Part shown: positions 9,095 to 19,058 of the stretch, piece after piece
Layout: each line of letters opens with the position of its first letter
Position numbering within the stretch: position 1 is the stretch's first letter
Assembly (NCBI GenBank): GCA_025057155.1
Contig: JANWYD010000007.1
Span: 62,001 to 126,000, forward strand
DNA length: 64,000 bases
Direction: 5' to 3'
Source: Chloroflexaceae bacterium
GTDB lineage: Bacteria > Chloroflexota > Chloroflexia > Chloroflexales > Chloroflexaceae
Position numbers and translations under genes: made by a program
The notes under the pieces: model-generated
What the model was told of the DNA's origin: nothing
Database searches by the model: none
Seen by the model: only the letters and a program-made list of their open reading frames with translations

Positions 9095-10117
9095 ATGATC
9101 ATAGCCGGCATCATTGCTAATCCAGCCTCAGGTAAAGACATCCGGCGGCTGGTGGCTCACGGGTCGGTCTTCGATAACGAAGAGAAGGTCAGTATCGTCA
9201 AACGGGTGTTGCTGGGGTTAGAAGCGGTCGGCGTGCAGCGCGTCTGGATCATGCCCGACCGCTTCGGCATCGGTCTCAAGGCGCTCGACAACCTGCCCTT
9301 GCAGATCGAAGCGACGTTGCTCGATATGCTGGCGTGGTTCAACCCCGACGACTCACGGCGGGCGGCGCAGCTTTTGGCCGAGCGCGGCGCTGGTTGCATC
9401 GTGACGCTTGGAGGCGACGGCACCAACCGGCTGGTGGCCAAGGGGTGCGGCGAGGTGCCGTTGATGCCGATCTCGACCGGCACCAACAACGTCTTTCCGA
9501 TGATGATTGAAGCGACCACCGCCGGCCTCGCTGCCGGGCTGGTAGCGCTCGGGCGTGCCGAAGCAGCGGTGATGCGCGCGCCGCGGATCGATGTCTATCG
9601 CCAGCGCGCCGATCAGGACGAGTATAACCTGCCTGCTGGCGCGCCGCCTGACGACATTGCCCTGGTCGATGTGGCCGTCTACGACGAGCGATTTGTCGCT
9701 GCGCGTGCGATCTGGGATAGCGCGCGCATCAGCGATCTGTTGCTCACCCGCGCCGAGCCGGGCAATATCGGGTTGTCGTCGATCGGGGCCAATTTTCTGG
9801 CTGGCAACTATCCGCCGGGCCACGGGCTTTACCTGCATCTAGCCGCAACCGGCCAACCGGTGTGCGCGCCGGTCGCGCCAGGGCTGATGCAGACGGTGCA
9901 TGTCGCTGCGCATCGGGTGTTGGCGCCCGGCGACGTGGTGCAGGTGTGCCGCGATCAGCCGGCAGTGCTGGCGCTTGATGGCGAACGCGAATTGGAATTG
10001 CGTGCTGGCGATTGCGCGTTGTTGCGCCTGAACCCCCACGGCCCGCGGGTGATTGATCCGCGGCGGGCGATTGCGGTGGCGGCGGCGGACGGATTTTTCA
10101 CAGCGGGGCGGGTCTGA
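9095..10117 (+). CDS. acoX: AcoX family ATP-NAD kinase-like protein
   Basis: 340 residues from the ATG at 9095; an upstream TTG at 9047 would add 16 residues with no homology. The nucleotide-binding signature GGDGTNR follows 'GAGCIVTL', and 'PISTGTNNVFPMMIEAT' is the second conserved element of the NAD-kinase/diacylglycerol-kinase superfamily. 'IIANPASGKDIRRLVAHGSV' at the N-terminus is characteristic of AcoX, a protein encoded in many acetoin-degradation operons and whose exact role is not established. It follows acoC by 52 nt and closes the operon; no dihydrolipoamide dehydrogenase gene follows, so E3 must come from elsewhere in the genome. Confidence 0.82.
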   Translation: MIIAGIIANPASGKDIRRLVAHGSVFDNEEKVSIVKRVLLGLEAVGVQRVWIMPDRFGIGLKALDNLPLQIEATLLDMLAWFNPDDSRRAAQLLAERGAGCIVTLGGDGTNRLVAKGCGEVPLMPISTGTNNVFPMMIEATTAGLAAGLVALGRAEAAVMRAPRIDVYRQRADQDEYNLPAGAPPDDIALVDVAVYDERFVAARAIWDSARISDLLLTRAEPGNIGLSSIGANFLAGNYPPGHGLYLHLAATGQPVCAPVAPGLMQTVHVAAHRVLAPGDVVQVCRDQPAVLALDGERELELRAGDCALLRLNPHGPRVIDPRRAIAVAAADGFFTAGRV

Positions 10118-10129
10118 AACCCGCCCCGC
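10103..10129. terminator. Stable GC hairpin at the end of acoX
   Basis: An 11-bp perfect stem, 10103-10113 with 10119-10129 and loop CTGAA, overlaps the acoX stop codon. No T-tract follows on either strand, so it may end or protect the transcript rather than act as a standard intrinsic terminator. It lies between the convergent acoX and amylase genes. Confidence 0.45.
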
Positions 10130-10217
10130 CCGCTCAGGTTCCTGCGCCGTGTGTCTCGCGGCGCACGTGCCGCCAGTCTTGCAGATCAACCTTTTCGAGA
10201 AACGCTATGCAATCGTA

Positions 10218-11829
<1,612 letters not shown>

Positions 11830-11837
<8 letters not shown>

Positions 11838-12321
11838 CGAACACGCCAGGCTCGGGGCGTGGCGTGATGTGCTTCTTGAGCAAGTCCTCCAGGGCGGCGG
11901 CCTGACGGGGCGAGAGGGCGCGCTGGGAGATGATCAGCAACTGGCCGGTCCGGAGGGTCAACTCGTATACCCCCTCGGCCTTGCGCCAGGCGCGGAACTC
12001 GTCCCAGGCGAAGCTGCTGCGCCCCTGGCGCGAACTCATCTCTACGCCGCGCTTATCAAACTCATAGCGCGTTGGCAGGTAGATCGGCAAACTGGTATCG
12101 CGGCTGCGCCGGGTAATGATGACCCATCCCACGATGGCGTAGACCGCCAGTGGCAACCAGGCGGCCAGGTAGAGGATCGTCGGCGCGTCGGGCGCGAAGA
12201 AGCCATACGCCGTGAGTGTGGCGGCAACAAAGGCGTAGAGGTAAAATCCCGGGCGCCGGAAGTACCGGCTCAGGGCATGCCGTAAAAACTCCTTGCGAGA
12301 GACGGTGCTTTCGATAACCAT
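11830..12321 (-). CDS. YcxB-like two-pass membrane protein
   Basis: 163 residues from the ATG at 12321. Two adjacent hydrophobic segments ('FYLYAFVAATLTAYGFF' and 'ILYLAAWLPLAVYAIVGWVI') are followed by a soluble C-terminal part, 'YEFDKRGVEMSSRQGRSSFAWDEFRAWRKAEGVYEL', ending with 'RQAAALEDLLKKHI'. This layout and the 'F..... W..F....E....Y.L' pattern match YcxB-like proteins, whose function is unknown. Its 3' end overlaps the amylase start (ATGCCTGA), so the two are translationally coupled. The frame extends upstream to 12573, but that extension reads through GC-rich repeats and is not credible as protein. Confidence 0.6.
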
Positions 12322-12332
12322 GGCTACATTCC

Positions 12333-12500
12333 GTCGTTGTGGAGGCGCCTGCCAGGAGGGTCCAGGAGGGCCAGACCCCCCGGGAAAACCTTTCATTCGT
12401 CCCCTTGTTCTGCGGCGCAGCCGCGCACGCCAGGAGGGGCGGGGGAGGGCGACGTCCTCCCGAGAGAACCGTTCTTGCGTCCCGTGGTTGCGCGACCCAG
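12333..12500. repeat. Two degenerate copies of a GGGAGGG...CCTCCC repeat (family B)
   Basis: 12345-12400 and 12426-12490 share the order CGCCAGGAGGG - GGGAGGGC - CCYCCCGRGARAACC - TTCNTNCGTCCC - GTTNTGCGNC. The same GGGAGGGCNANRYCCTCYC core recurs at 17957, 34840, 49837 and 59380. The stretch 12322-12782 has no gene. Confidence 0.5.
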
Positions 12501-12645
12501 CCGTATGGACTTCTATTATACGCCGAACCGCGACCAGTTCCGCTTTGCGAGGGGATGCGACAGGGGGTGACAAAGGGCGTTCGTCGGGCGGTGTAGCCGC
12601 CCCAAACCACGCCGCTGGAGGCAGACGTTGCCCTGGGCCCGCAAG

Positions 12646-12776
12646 CGCCGGGGTACGTGTTCACACTTCTCCTGGGAGCGAGGGCACCTTGCCCTCGAAT
12701 CCTGACGAGGGCGGGACGCCCTCGCTCCCAGGTCTGCGGCGTTACCCCAACTCTGAACACGTACGCGCCGGGGAGG
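12646..12776. repeat. Nested inverted repeat upstream of ilvA
   Basis: CCTGGGAGCGAGGGC (12671-12685) pairs with GCCCTCGCTCCCAGG (12718-12732). Outside it, GTACGTGTTCA (about 12653-12663) pairs with TGAACACGTAC (about 12751-12761). The whole unit ends just before the ilvA ribosome binding site. Confidence 0.6.
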
Positions 12777-12782
12777 AAATCT

Positions 12783-13739
12783 ATGACCAGTCTGGCCATC
12801 AATCTCGAGGATGTGCGCGATGCGGCGGCACGGCTGCGGGGCATCGCCAATTTCACCCCGGTGCACACCAGCCGCACCCTGAACGAGCTGACCGGTCGCG
12901 AGATCTGGCTCAAGTGCGAGAACTTCCAGCGGAGCGGCTCGTTCAAGTTCCGGGGGGCCTACAATGCCATCAGCCGGCTGCCGGCGGAACGGCGGGCGCG
13001 CGGCGTGGTGGCCTTCAGCAGCGGCAACCACGCCCAGGGGGCGGCCCTGGCAGCGAAGTTGTTCGGCATCCCCGCTGTGATCTGTATGCCCGACGATGCT
13101 CCCCCGGTGAAGGTCGCAGCCACCAGGGGCTACGGGGCCGAAGTGGCGATCTTCGACCGTTCCACCGTGGACCGTGACACCTTCGCCCGGGCGATTGCCG
13201 AAGAACGGGGCATGACCGTCATTCCACCCTACGACCATCCCCATATCATCGCCGGACAGGGCACGGTGGCGCTGGAACTGCTGGCCCAGGCGGAGGGGCT
13301 TGACGCGCTGGTAATCCCGGTGGGCGGGGGCGGGCTGATCGGTGGATGCGCGGTAGCCGCCAGGGGCTTGCAGCCAGGAATCCGGATCTTCGGGGTGGAG
13401 ACTGAAGGAGCCGACGATGGGCGGCAGTCGCTCGAGCGAGGCGAACGGGTGACCATTCCGCCACCCGCCACCATCGCCGACGGCATTCGCACCACCTCGC
13501 CCGGGGAACTCACCTTCCCCATCATGCAGCGGCATGTCGAACGCATTCTGGTGGTGAGCGACGAGGCGGTGCTTGAGGCGCTGCGCTTCATTCTTCTGCG
13601 CCTGAAGCTGGTGGCCGAGCCAACCGGCGCGGTCGGCCTCGCGGCGGTGCTGGGCGGGCTGCTGCCGCCGGAGTGCCGCCGGGTAGGGGTGGTGATCTGC
13701 GGCGGCAACCTTGAGCCCTCGCTGCTGGCGCGACTGTGA
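12783..13739 (+). CDS. ilvA: Threonine ammonia-lyase (PLP-dependent, short form)
   Basis: 318 residues of the fold-type II PLP family. The PLP lysine is K55 in 'SGSFKFRGAYNA', and the phosphate-binding glycine loop is 'VGGGGLIGG'. 'SSGNHAQGAALAAKLFGI' and 'CGGNLEPSLL' are further signatures of threonine dehydratase. It deaminates threonine to 2-oxobutyrate, the entry to isoleucine synthesis. There is no C-terminal ACT regulatory domain, so it resembles the short or catabolic forms and serine racemase-like enzymes; substrate choice between threonine and serine is not certain. GGGGAGGAAAT precedes the ATG at 12783, which makes this start much better than the upstream in-frame ones. It is a single-gene unit flanked by repeats on both sides. 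Confidence 0.82.
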   Translation: MTSLAINLEDVRDAAARLRGIANFTPVHTSRTLNELTGREIWLKCENFQRSGSFKFRGAYNAISRLPAERRARGVVAFSSGNHAQGAALAAKLFGIPAVICMPDDAPPVKVAATRGYGAEVAIFDRSTVDRDTFARAIAEERGMTVIPPYDHPHIIAGQGTVALELLAQAEGLDALVIPVGGGGLIGGCAVAARGLQPGIRIFGVETEGADDGRQSLERGERVTIPPPATIADGIRTTSPGELTFPIMQRHVERILVVSDEAVLEALRFILLRLKLVAEPTGAVGLAAVLGGLLPPECRRVGVVICGGNLEPSLLARL

Positions 13740-13740
13740 A

Positions 13741-13919
13741 TGGGATTTGGGATTTTGGATTTGGGATTTCGGATTTGGGCCTGCTGGGCATGGCAATTCA
13801 AAGTCCAGGCTGGCGCGACCGGAATAGGATTTGGGATTTCGGATTTGGGATTTGGGATTTTGGATTTGGGCCTGCTGGATATGGCAATCCAAAATCCCAA
13901 ATCCAAAATCCCAAATCGC
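13741..13919. repeat. GGATTTTGG/GGATTTGGG minisatellite with inverted end
   Basis: Tandem variants of GGGATTT(T/C)GGATTT fill the gap between ilvA and the permease. Two direct copies of 'TTTGGGCCTGCTGG..ATGGCAAT' occur about 90 bp apart, and the last 35 bp (CCAAAATCCCAAATCC...) are the reverse complement, so the unit can fold back. The same motif recurs at 48486-48596. Confidence 0.75.
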
Positions 13920-13920
13920 A

Positions 13921-15171
13921 TTACTCATACCGCAGGGCCTCGATGGGTTGCAGCATCGCGGCGCGGCGAGCGGGGTAGAAGCCGAAGCCAATGCCGATCA
14001 GCGAGGCGAAGGCCAGGGCGATGGCCACGGCGCTCCAGGAGATCGGCGCGCCGATTCCTGTCGCCGCGCCGATCAGCAGGACGATGCCGATGGCCCCGGC
14101 GATGCCGATCAGGCTGCCGACCAGGCTGAGGGCCAGGGCCTCGAGCACGAACTGGCCGAGCACGTCGCCGTCGGAGGCGCCGAGAGCCTTGCGAACGCCA
14201 ATCTCGCGGGTGCGCTCGGTTACCGCCACCAGCATGATGTTCATGATCCCGATGCCGCCCACGACCAGGCTGATGCCCGCTACGACGGCGATGAACCCGG
14301 TAATGGCCCCGTTGATGCCCCGCAGCACGTTGAGCGCCTGGGTGGGCGTGCGCACCTCGAAATCGTTGATCGCCCCTTCGGGTACGTTGCGGGTGGCTCG
14401 CAGCGTAGCGACGATCGCCTCCTCGGCCGGGGCGACCACCTTCTCGCTGGTAATGCCCAGCAACACGCTGCTCATGCGCAGCCCGCGCCCCGGCAGATCC
14501 AGATCGCCAACCAGGCGCAGGCGTACTGTGCTCACCGGAGCGAACACCCGCCCGTCGGTGGAGAAGGGGCCGCCATTCTCGTCAATCACGCCGACGATCG
14601 TCAGCGGCTGGCCATTGATCTCCACCGTGCGGCCAACGGCGGCCCGCAGCGCCTCCGGCTCGGCGCCGAACAGGTCGCGGGCCACCAGGTAGCCCAGCAC
14701 CCCCACGCGGGCGCCATCGGCTTCGTCGGCGGCGGTGAGGAAGCGCCCGGCCAGCATCGGCACTGTCTGAACCTGCGGGTAGGCCTCGGTGGTGCCGACC
14801 AGCAGCGTCTGGACGGCCACGGTTCCGGCGCGCACCTGGGTATTCACCGCCACTTCGGGGACGGCCACGCGGAAGAGATCGGGCCGCGAAGCGGCCAGAT
14901 CCGACAGCACCCGGTAGTCCTGCACCGAGAGCAGGCCGTAGCCGGGCACGTCGCGGGCGCCTTTGGCGTCAGGGTCGCCCGGCTCCACAGCGATGCGCCG
15001 GGTGCCCAGGTCCACGAATTGCTCGAAGACGCTGCTCTGGAGGGCGTTGCCCAGGGAGAGTACGGCCACCAGGGTGCCGGCCCCGATGATGATGCCGAGC
15101 ATGGTGAGCAGCGAGCGAAACTTGTTGGCCCTGAGGCTGTCGAGGGCCATAGCGATCTGTTCTTTGATCAT
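13921..15171 (-). CDS. MacB/LolC-type ABC transporter permease
   Basis: 416 residues with the MacB architecture: one N-terminal membrane helix ('FRSLLTMLGIIIGAGTLVAVLSLG'), a large extracytoplasmic domain (about residues 50-270), then three C-terminal helices in an FtsX domain. The signature 'IMNIMLVAVTERTREIGVRKALGA' is intact. It lies 9 nt downstream of its ATPase and forms an efflux system with the ATPase and the HlyD-like adaptor upstream. In didermic relatives such systems export antibiotics, peptides or lipids; Chloroflexi are generally considered monodermic, so the adaptor would act at the outer face of the cytoplasmic membrane. Substrate is unknown. Confidence 0.85.
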   Translation of the reverse strand: MIKEQIAMALDSLRANKFRSLLTMLGIIIGAGTLVAVLSLGNALQSSVFEQFVDLGTRRIAVEPGDPDAKGARDVPGYGLLSVQDYRVLSDLAASRPDLFRVAVPEVAVNTQVRAGTVAVQTLLVGTTEAYPQVQTVPMLAGRFLTAADEADGARVGVLGYLVARDLFGAEPEALRAAVGRTVEINGQPLTIVGVIDENGGPFSTDGRVFAPVSTVRLRLVGDLDLPGRGLRMSSVLLGITSEKVVAPAEEAIVATLRATRNVPEGAINDFEVRTPTQALNVLRGINGAITGFIAVVAGISLVVGGIGIMNIMLVAVTERTREIGVRKALGASDGDVLGQFVLEALALSLVGSLIGIAGAIGIVLLIGAATGIGAPISWSAVAIALAFASLIGIGFGFYPARRAAMLQPIEALRYE

Positions 15172-15180
15172 CTCTCGAAC

Positions 15181-15981
15181 CTACTCCTGAACGGCATCGC
15201 GGCGGCGCACAGGAACGGGCACCGGCTCAAGACCGTGCTCGCGCTCGATGCGCTCGAACACCTCGACGCCGTAGTATTCGCTCAGAATGTTCTCGGCCAG
15301 GCGCCCGTCGCGCAGGCCGATCACCCGGTCCATGTGCCGGCCGATCTCCGGGTCGTGGGTCACTATGATGATCGTCCGGCCCTGTTCGCGGTTCAACTCG
15401 CGGAAGAGGGCCATAATCTCGGCTCCGGTGCGGGTGTCGAGGGCGCCGGTAGGTTCGTCGGCCAGGATGATCGCCGGGTTGTGGACGAGGGCGCGGGCGA
15501 TAGCGACGCGCTGCTTCTGGCCGCCCGAAAGGGTGTTGGGCAGATTGTCGGCCCTGGCGCCGAGGCCCACCGCCTCCAGGGCCGCGCGGGCCAGTTCGCG
15601 CCGCCGCCGCCCGTCCACGCGCCCGTAGACCAGGGGCAGTTCCACGTTTTGCAGCGCGGTGAGGCGGGGCAGCAGGTTGAAGTTCTGGAAGACGAAGCCG
15701 AGCTTGCGGTTCCGCACCCGGGCCTGTTCCAGGCGGGTAAGGCCGCTCACGTCCTCGCCGTCAAGCAGGTAGCGCCCGCTGGTAGGCGTGTCGAGCAGGC
15801 CGATCAACGTCATCAAGGTGCTTTTGCCAGAGCCTGACGGCCCCATAATGGCAATCATTTCGCCCTGGTCAACCTGCAACGAAACATTGTCGAGGGCGCG
15901 GAAGACGCCGTCGCCGGTAGGAAACTCTTTGACGATGTTTTCGATCTGAACGATCGGTCTGGTTCTATAGTCGGTGTGCAT
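15181..15981 (-). CDS. MacB/LolD-type ABC transporter ATPase
   Basis: 266 residues from the ATG at 15981, which has GGAG 9 nt upstream; the ATG at 15996 lacks a ribosome binding site. Walker A is 'GPSGSGKST', the Q-loop 'FVFQNFNLLPRLTALQNVELPLVY', signature 'LSGGQKQRVAIARA', Walker B 'IILADEPTGALDT' and the switch His is in 'IIIVTHDPEIG'. All catalytic elements are intact. The C-terminal 60 residues after 'VIGLRDGRLAEN' are an extension beyond the usual LolD length of about 230. It energises the adjacent permease. Confidence 0.9.
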   Translation of the reverse strand: MHTDYRTRPIVQIENIVKEFPTGDGVFRALDNVSLQVDQGEMIAIMGPSGSGKSTLMTLIGLLDTPTSGRYLLDGEDVSGLTRLEQARVRNRKLGFVFQNFNLLPRLTALQNVELPLVYGRVDGRRRRELARAALEAVGLGARADNLPNTLSGGQKQRVAIARALVHNPAIILADEPTGALDTRTGAEIMALFRELNREQGRTIIIVTHDPEIGRHMDRVIGLRDGRLAENILSEYYGVEVFERIEREHGLEPVPVPVRRRDAVQE

Positions 15982-16003
15982 GGCACGGTGCTCCATTGTG
16001 TAA

Positions 16004-16105
16004 GGGGGAAACCGGGGGTCCCCAGGCCCCGGCCCGCCGGGGCGCCGCTGGAGCGCAACCTTCCAGGTTGCGGTCCGGGGAAACCGGGTTGCCCCGCGGG
16101 GGCTT
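16004..16105. repeat. Diverged copies of the GGGGAAACC palindrome (family A)
   Basis: Two degenerate units (GGGGGAAACCGGGGGTCCCC at 16004 and GGGGAAACCGGGTTGCCCC from 16077) flank GCAACCTTCCAGGTTGC, itself an inverted repeat. They fill the gap between adaptor and ATPase genes of one operon. Confidence 0.55.
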
Positions 16106-16130
16106 CCGGCAGTTCAACGTCGGGCAGTTG

Positions 16131-17885
16131 CTAGCGAATGACGATCTGCTCGCCCTCGGCGAGGCCGCTGCGGATCTCGATGCGATCACCGGCGCGCAGA
16201 CCGGTCTCCACAACCCGTTCCTCCACCCGGCGCTCGTTGCCTTCGCCCACGACGACGCTGACCACGCTCCTGCCGTCAACCGTCCGCACGGCGGCCAGGG
16301 GCACGCTGAGGGCGTTGTCGCGGCGGTCGGCCACGATGGTGGCGCTGGCGGTCATGCCGGGCTTGAGCAGAGCGCCGGCGGGGTCAATCTCGACGGTGAC
16401 CTGGTAGGCGGTCACGCCGCTGGCGCTTGTAGGCAGTGGCTCCAGGCGCAGGACCGTGCCGGGAAGGGTCTGGCCCAGGGCGTCCACGAGCACCTCAACC
16501 GGCTGGCCGGGCCGGACACGGGCGATATCCACCTCATCTACCGTCACCTTGACCAGGAAGCGGCTGATGTCAATGAGCACGACGGGGGCGGCGGCCCCGA
16601 CGCTCTCGCCGGGGGCGACGTTGACGCTGGCCACCACGCCGTCGAAGGGGGCGCGCAGGGTGAGGTCATCGAGAGCCGCCTGGGCCTGCGCGAGCTGGGC
16701 CTGGGCCTGCGCGACGCGGGCCTCAGCGCGGGCAAGGTCGCTGGCGGTCGGATCGGCGGTCAGTTGTTCCAGGCGCGCGCGGGCGGCCTCAAGGTTGGCC
16801 TGCTGGGCGGCGAGAGCGCCGGCGCGCTGCGCTCCGGTCAGACGGGCCAGTTCGGCCTGAGCGCGGGCCAGTTGGGCGCGGGCTGCGGCCAGGTCGTCGG
16901 CATCGGCGCCGGCCAGCAGCGTATCCAGATCGGTCTGGGCGGCGCGCACGCGGGCCTCGGCGGTTTGCAGGCCGCTGATTTCGTTCTGGACGGCCGTCTC
17001 ATACGCTATCCGGGCCTGCTGGAGAGCGGCCTCGGCATCGGCCAGGTTTCGGGCGGCCTGGTCGAAGGCGACCTGGAAATCCTGCTTCTGGAAATCGTTC
17101 AGCGAACGGCCGGTGCGGGGGTCAGTGCCATTGCGCCGCACGTGCTCGAGGTCCCAGTAGGCGGCGCTGTAGGCGCTCTGGGCATTGCGCACCGTGTTGG
17201 CGGCGGCCTCGACGTTCAGACGGGCCTGCTCCTTGGCGCTGGCGAGGGCCGCGCGCTGGCGTTCAAGCTCGGCGCGGGCCTCGGCGAGGGCCGTCTCGGC
17301 GCGAGCGCGAGCATCGCTCTTCGCTCCGGCCTCGAGTTCGGCCAGGCGGGCGCGGGCCTCCTCCACGGCGGCGCGGGCGGCGGCGATGTCGGCATCGGTG
17401 ACGCTGCCCCGGGTCTGGGTCAGGGCGCCCTGAGCGGCGCGCACCTGAGCCTGGGCCTCGGCGATCTGTTCGGGCGTGGCGCCCTCGCGCAGGGCCTGCA
17501 GGTCGGCCTGGGCTACGGCGAGGTTGGCCGCGGCAGCGTCGCGGGCGGCCGCCTGCTGCCGGCTATCGAGCACGATCAGCGCATCGCCGGCCCTGACTGC
17601 ATCGCCTTCGACGACCAGCACTTCGGCGACGCGGCCCGAAGCGGCGGGGAAGGACAGTTCGGCCTGGACGCGCGGCTCCACCCGCCCGGTGGCGCTCACC
17701 CCCAGCACCAGGTCGCCCCGGCTCACGGGAACGAGCGTGGCGTCGGCGAGGGGATTGGCCCGCGCGCCGCTAAAGTTGCGGAAGGCGAAGGTGCCGGCGA
17801 CAGCCAGCAACAGGACCAGAGCAATAATCGCGGCAAAGGTCGGGCGGCGCAGGCCGCCCGGTCGAGACTGTGGAAGCGTCGTCAT
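16131..17885 (-). CDS. HlyD/MacA-type membrane-fusion adaptor with long coiled coil
   Basis: 584 residues from the ATG at 17885; a longer in-frame start at 18032 would read through an intergenic palindrome and is rejected. After a single membrane anchor ('FAAIIALVLLLAVAGTFAF') comes a split biotinyl-lipoyl domain ('ASGRVAEVLVVEGDAVRAGDALIVL' first half, 'LRAPFDGVVASVNVAPGESV' second half). Between the halves, roughly residues 110-400, lies a very long Ala/Gln/Arg-rich helical hairpin, about twice the length of E. coli MacA's. The C-terminal beta-barrel and membrane-proximal parts follow ('VTVEIDPAGALLKPGMTASATIV'). It is second gene of the tetR-adaptor-ATPase-permease operon and should connect to the permease extracytoplasmic domain. 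Confidence 0.85.
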   Translation of the reverse strand: MTTLPQSRPGGLRRPTFAAIIALVLLLAVAGTFAFRNFSGARANPLADATLVPVSRGDLVLGVSATGRVEPRVQAELSFPAASGRVAEVLVVEGDAVRAGDALIVLDSRQQAAARDAAAANLAVAQADLQALREGATPEQIAEAQAQVRAAQGALTQTRGSVTDADIAAARAAVEEARARLAELEAGAKSDARARAETALAEARAELERQRAALASAKEQARLNVEAAANTVRNAQSAYSAAYWDLEHVRRNGTDPRTGRSLNDFQKQDFQVAFDQAARNLADAEAALQQARIAYETAVQNEISGLQTAEARVRAAQTDLDTLLAGADADDLAAARAQLARAQAELARLTGAQRAGALAAQQANLEAARARLEQLTADPTASDLARAEARVAQAQAQLAQAQAALDDLTLRAPFDGVVASVNVAPGESVGAAAPVVLIDISRFLVKVTVDEVDIARVRPGQPVEVLVDALGQTLPGTVLRLEPLPTSASGVTAYQVTVEIDPAGALLKPGMTASATIVADRRDNALSVPLAAVRTVDGRSVVSVVVGEGNERRVEERVVETGLRAGDRIEIRSGLAEGEQIVIR

Positions 17886-18009
17886 AGAGTGAATATTCCT
17901 CTCAATGCGTGTGGTCAACCATGCGCGATGCGCATCGCTCGTCGGGAGAACTCCTTCGGGAGGGCTATACCCTCTCAAGAACGCGCGTTCACCGGTCGTC
18001 TGGAGGAAG

Positions 18010-18032
18010 GTGGGGAAACCAGGTTTCCCCAC
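18010..18032. repeat. GGGGAAACCNGGTTTCCCC palindrome (family A)
   Basis: GTGGGGAAACC-A-GGTTTCCCCAC is a perfect palindrome with a single central base, followed by CCCCTGCCGGAGGGG. It sits between tetR and the adaptor gene, next to a family B unit at 17957-17990. Confidence 0.75.
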
Positions 18033-18110
18033 ACCCCTGCCGGAGGGGCGACTCTAGGGGGCACAGCCCTCCCAGACCACCCGGGCGCGTTCCCCAGGCG
18101 CCTCAGGTTC

Positions 18111-18770
18111 TTAATGGGTGTCCGTGGCGTCCGTAGCGCCAGGGCGACCGGCGGCCGCAACCCCGTAAAGAAACAGATCCACCATTTCCGAAGATGAGAT
18201 CGGACTGATCTGCACGGGAATGCCGCTCTCGGCGGCCCAGGTGGCCATGCGGCTCGCGCCGGCAAACTCCTGGCAAGCCTCGGACACGCTCAAGAATAGA
18301 TTGGCAAGCGTCACGGGCGCATAATGTCCAAGGGCGCCTTCAGCGACACCCTCCTCCATCACGCCAAGAATCGGGCGAAAGAGGTGGGTGAAAAAAGCCC
18401 GCGCCAGACGGTTGCGATTGGCCGGTCCGAGATGCTCGGCCATCTCGTGGCGCATCATGCGCATATCCCGGTCGCGGTCGTCCATCAACACGGCGGCGAG
18501 GGCGCGCAGGCGGGCGACCGTCCCGCCAGGAGCATTGGCGGCCGCGGCGAGGCGGGCGCCCATCTCCTGCAGCACTCGCAGCCCCATCTGAACGAAGAGT
18601 TCCTCTTTGTCGGCGAAGTAGTAGTACAGGGTTGGCTTGGTTACATCCGCGGCGCGGATGATATCGTTGATCGAAACGGCCTTATAGCCCCGCTGCATAA
18701 AGAGATGGCTGGCGGCGTCAACGATCTTCACCGCCGTGGGGCTGCTAATGGGTTCGAGATCCTGCGTCAT
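18111..18770 (-). CDS. TetR family transcriptional repressor of the efflux operon
   Basis: 219 residues. The N-terminal helix-turn-helix is clear at about residues 12-58: 'IVDAASHLFMQRGYKAVSINDII' then 'ADVTKPTLYYYFADKEELF'. The rest is an alpha-helical ligand-binding and dimerisation domain without recognisable ligand specificity. It is the promoter-proximal gene of the operon that continues with adaptor, ATPase and permease. Two GACCGGTC operators lie between its promoter and start codon, so it most likely represses its own operon and is released when an exported compound binds. The gap of 225 nt to the adaptor gene holds two repeat units. Confidence 0.88.
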   Translation of the reverse strand: MTQDLEPISSPTAVKIVDAASHLFMQRGYKAVSINDIIRAADVTKPTLYYYFADKEELFVQMGLRVLQEMGARLAAAANAPGGTVARLRALAAVLMDDRDRDMRMMRHEMAEHLGPANRNRLARAFFTHLFRPILGVMEEGVAEGALGHYAPVTLANLFLSVSEACQEFAGASRMATWAAESGIPVQISPISSSEMVDLFLYGVAAAGRPGATDATDTH

Positions 18771-18782
18771 AGCGATTCTATA

Positions 18783-18792
18783 TGACCGGTCA
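18783..18792. promoter_or_regulatory. TetR operator, proximal site
   Basis: Perfect 10-bp palindrome TGACCGGTCA, the classic operator shape for many TetR regulators, 12 nt upstream of the tetR start codon. Confidence 0.75.
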
Positions 18793-18828
18793 GTAAATAA
18801 AAGAAGCCAAAAGATTTCACAACTTTAC

Positions 18829-18838
18829 CGACCGGTCA
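18829..18838. promoter_or_regulatory. TetR operator, promoter-overlapping site
   Basis: CGACCGGTCA matches the proximal site in 9 of 10 bases. It lies right after the -10 box, over the expected transcription start, 46 bp centre-to-centre from the first site, so binding would block initiation. Confidence 0.72.
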
Positions 18839-18843
18839 GGAAG

Positions 18844-18872
18844 AGTATACACCCCTTGTCCGGTCTTGTCAA
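18844..18872 (-). promoter_or_regulatory. Consensus sigma70 promoter of the tetR-efflux operon
   Basis: On the minus strand TTGACA (18872-18867), a 17-nt spacer and TATACT (18849-18844) form a near-perfect promoter directed at tetR. Confidence 0.8.
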
Positions 18873-19058
18873 GGTTTTGCACAGATTAGATGGACAACCT
18901 GGTTGCGCGCGGCGCGAACGGCGGGATTGCCACCATTCTGTCATCTTCAAAGATGTCAAATACGCCTGACGGGCGCGTTTAACTCGACAGCCGCCATGGA
19001 GCGCACCGGTCGCCGCTGGCGCGTCGCCCGCGCCGGCGGCCAGAGATGGGTGGAATCC

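Noticed and set aside
13831-18197. Very long plus-strand frames antisense to the efflux operon (13831-15837 and 15996-18197)
   Set aside because: Their translations are rich in Gly/His/Ala/Gln with no family motifs, and they lie exactly opposite genes with complete motifs on the minus strand. They result from the high GC content.
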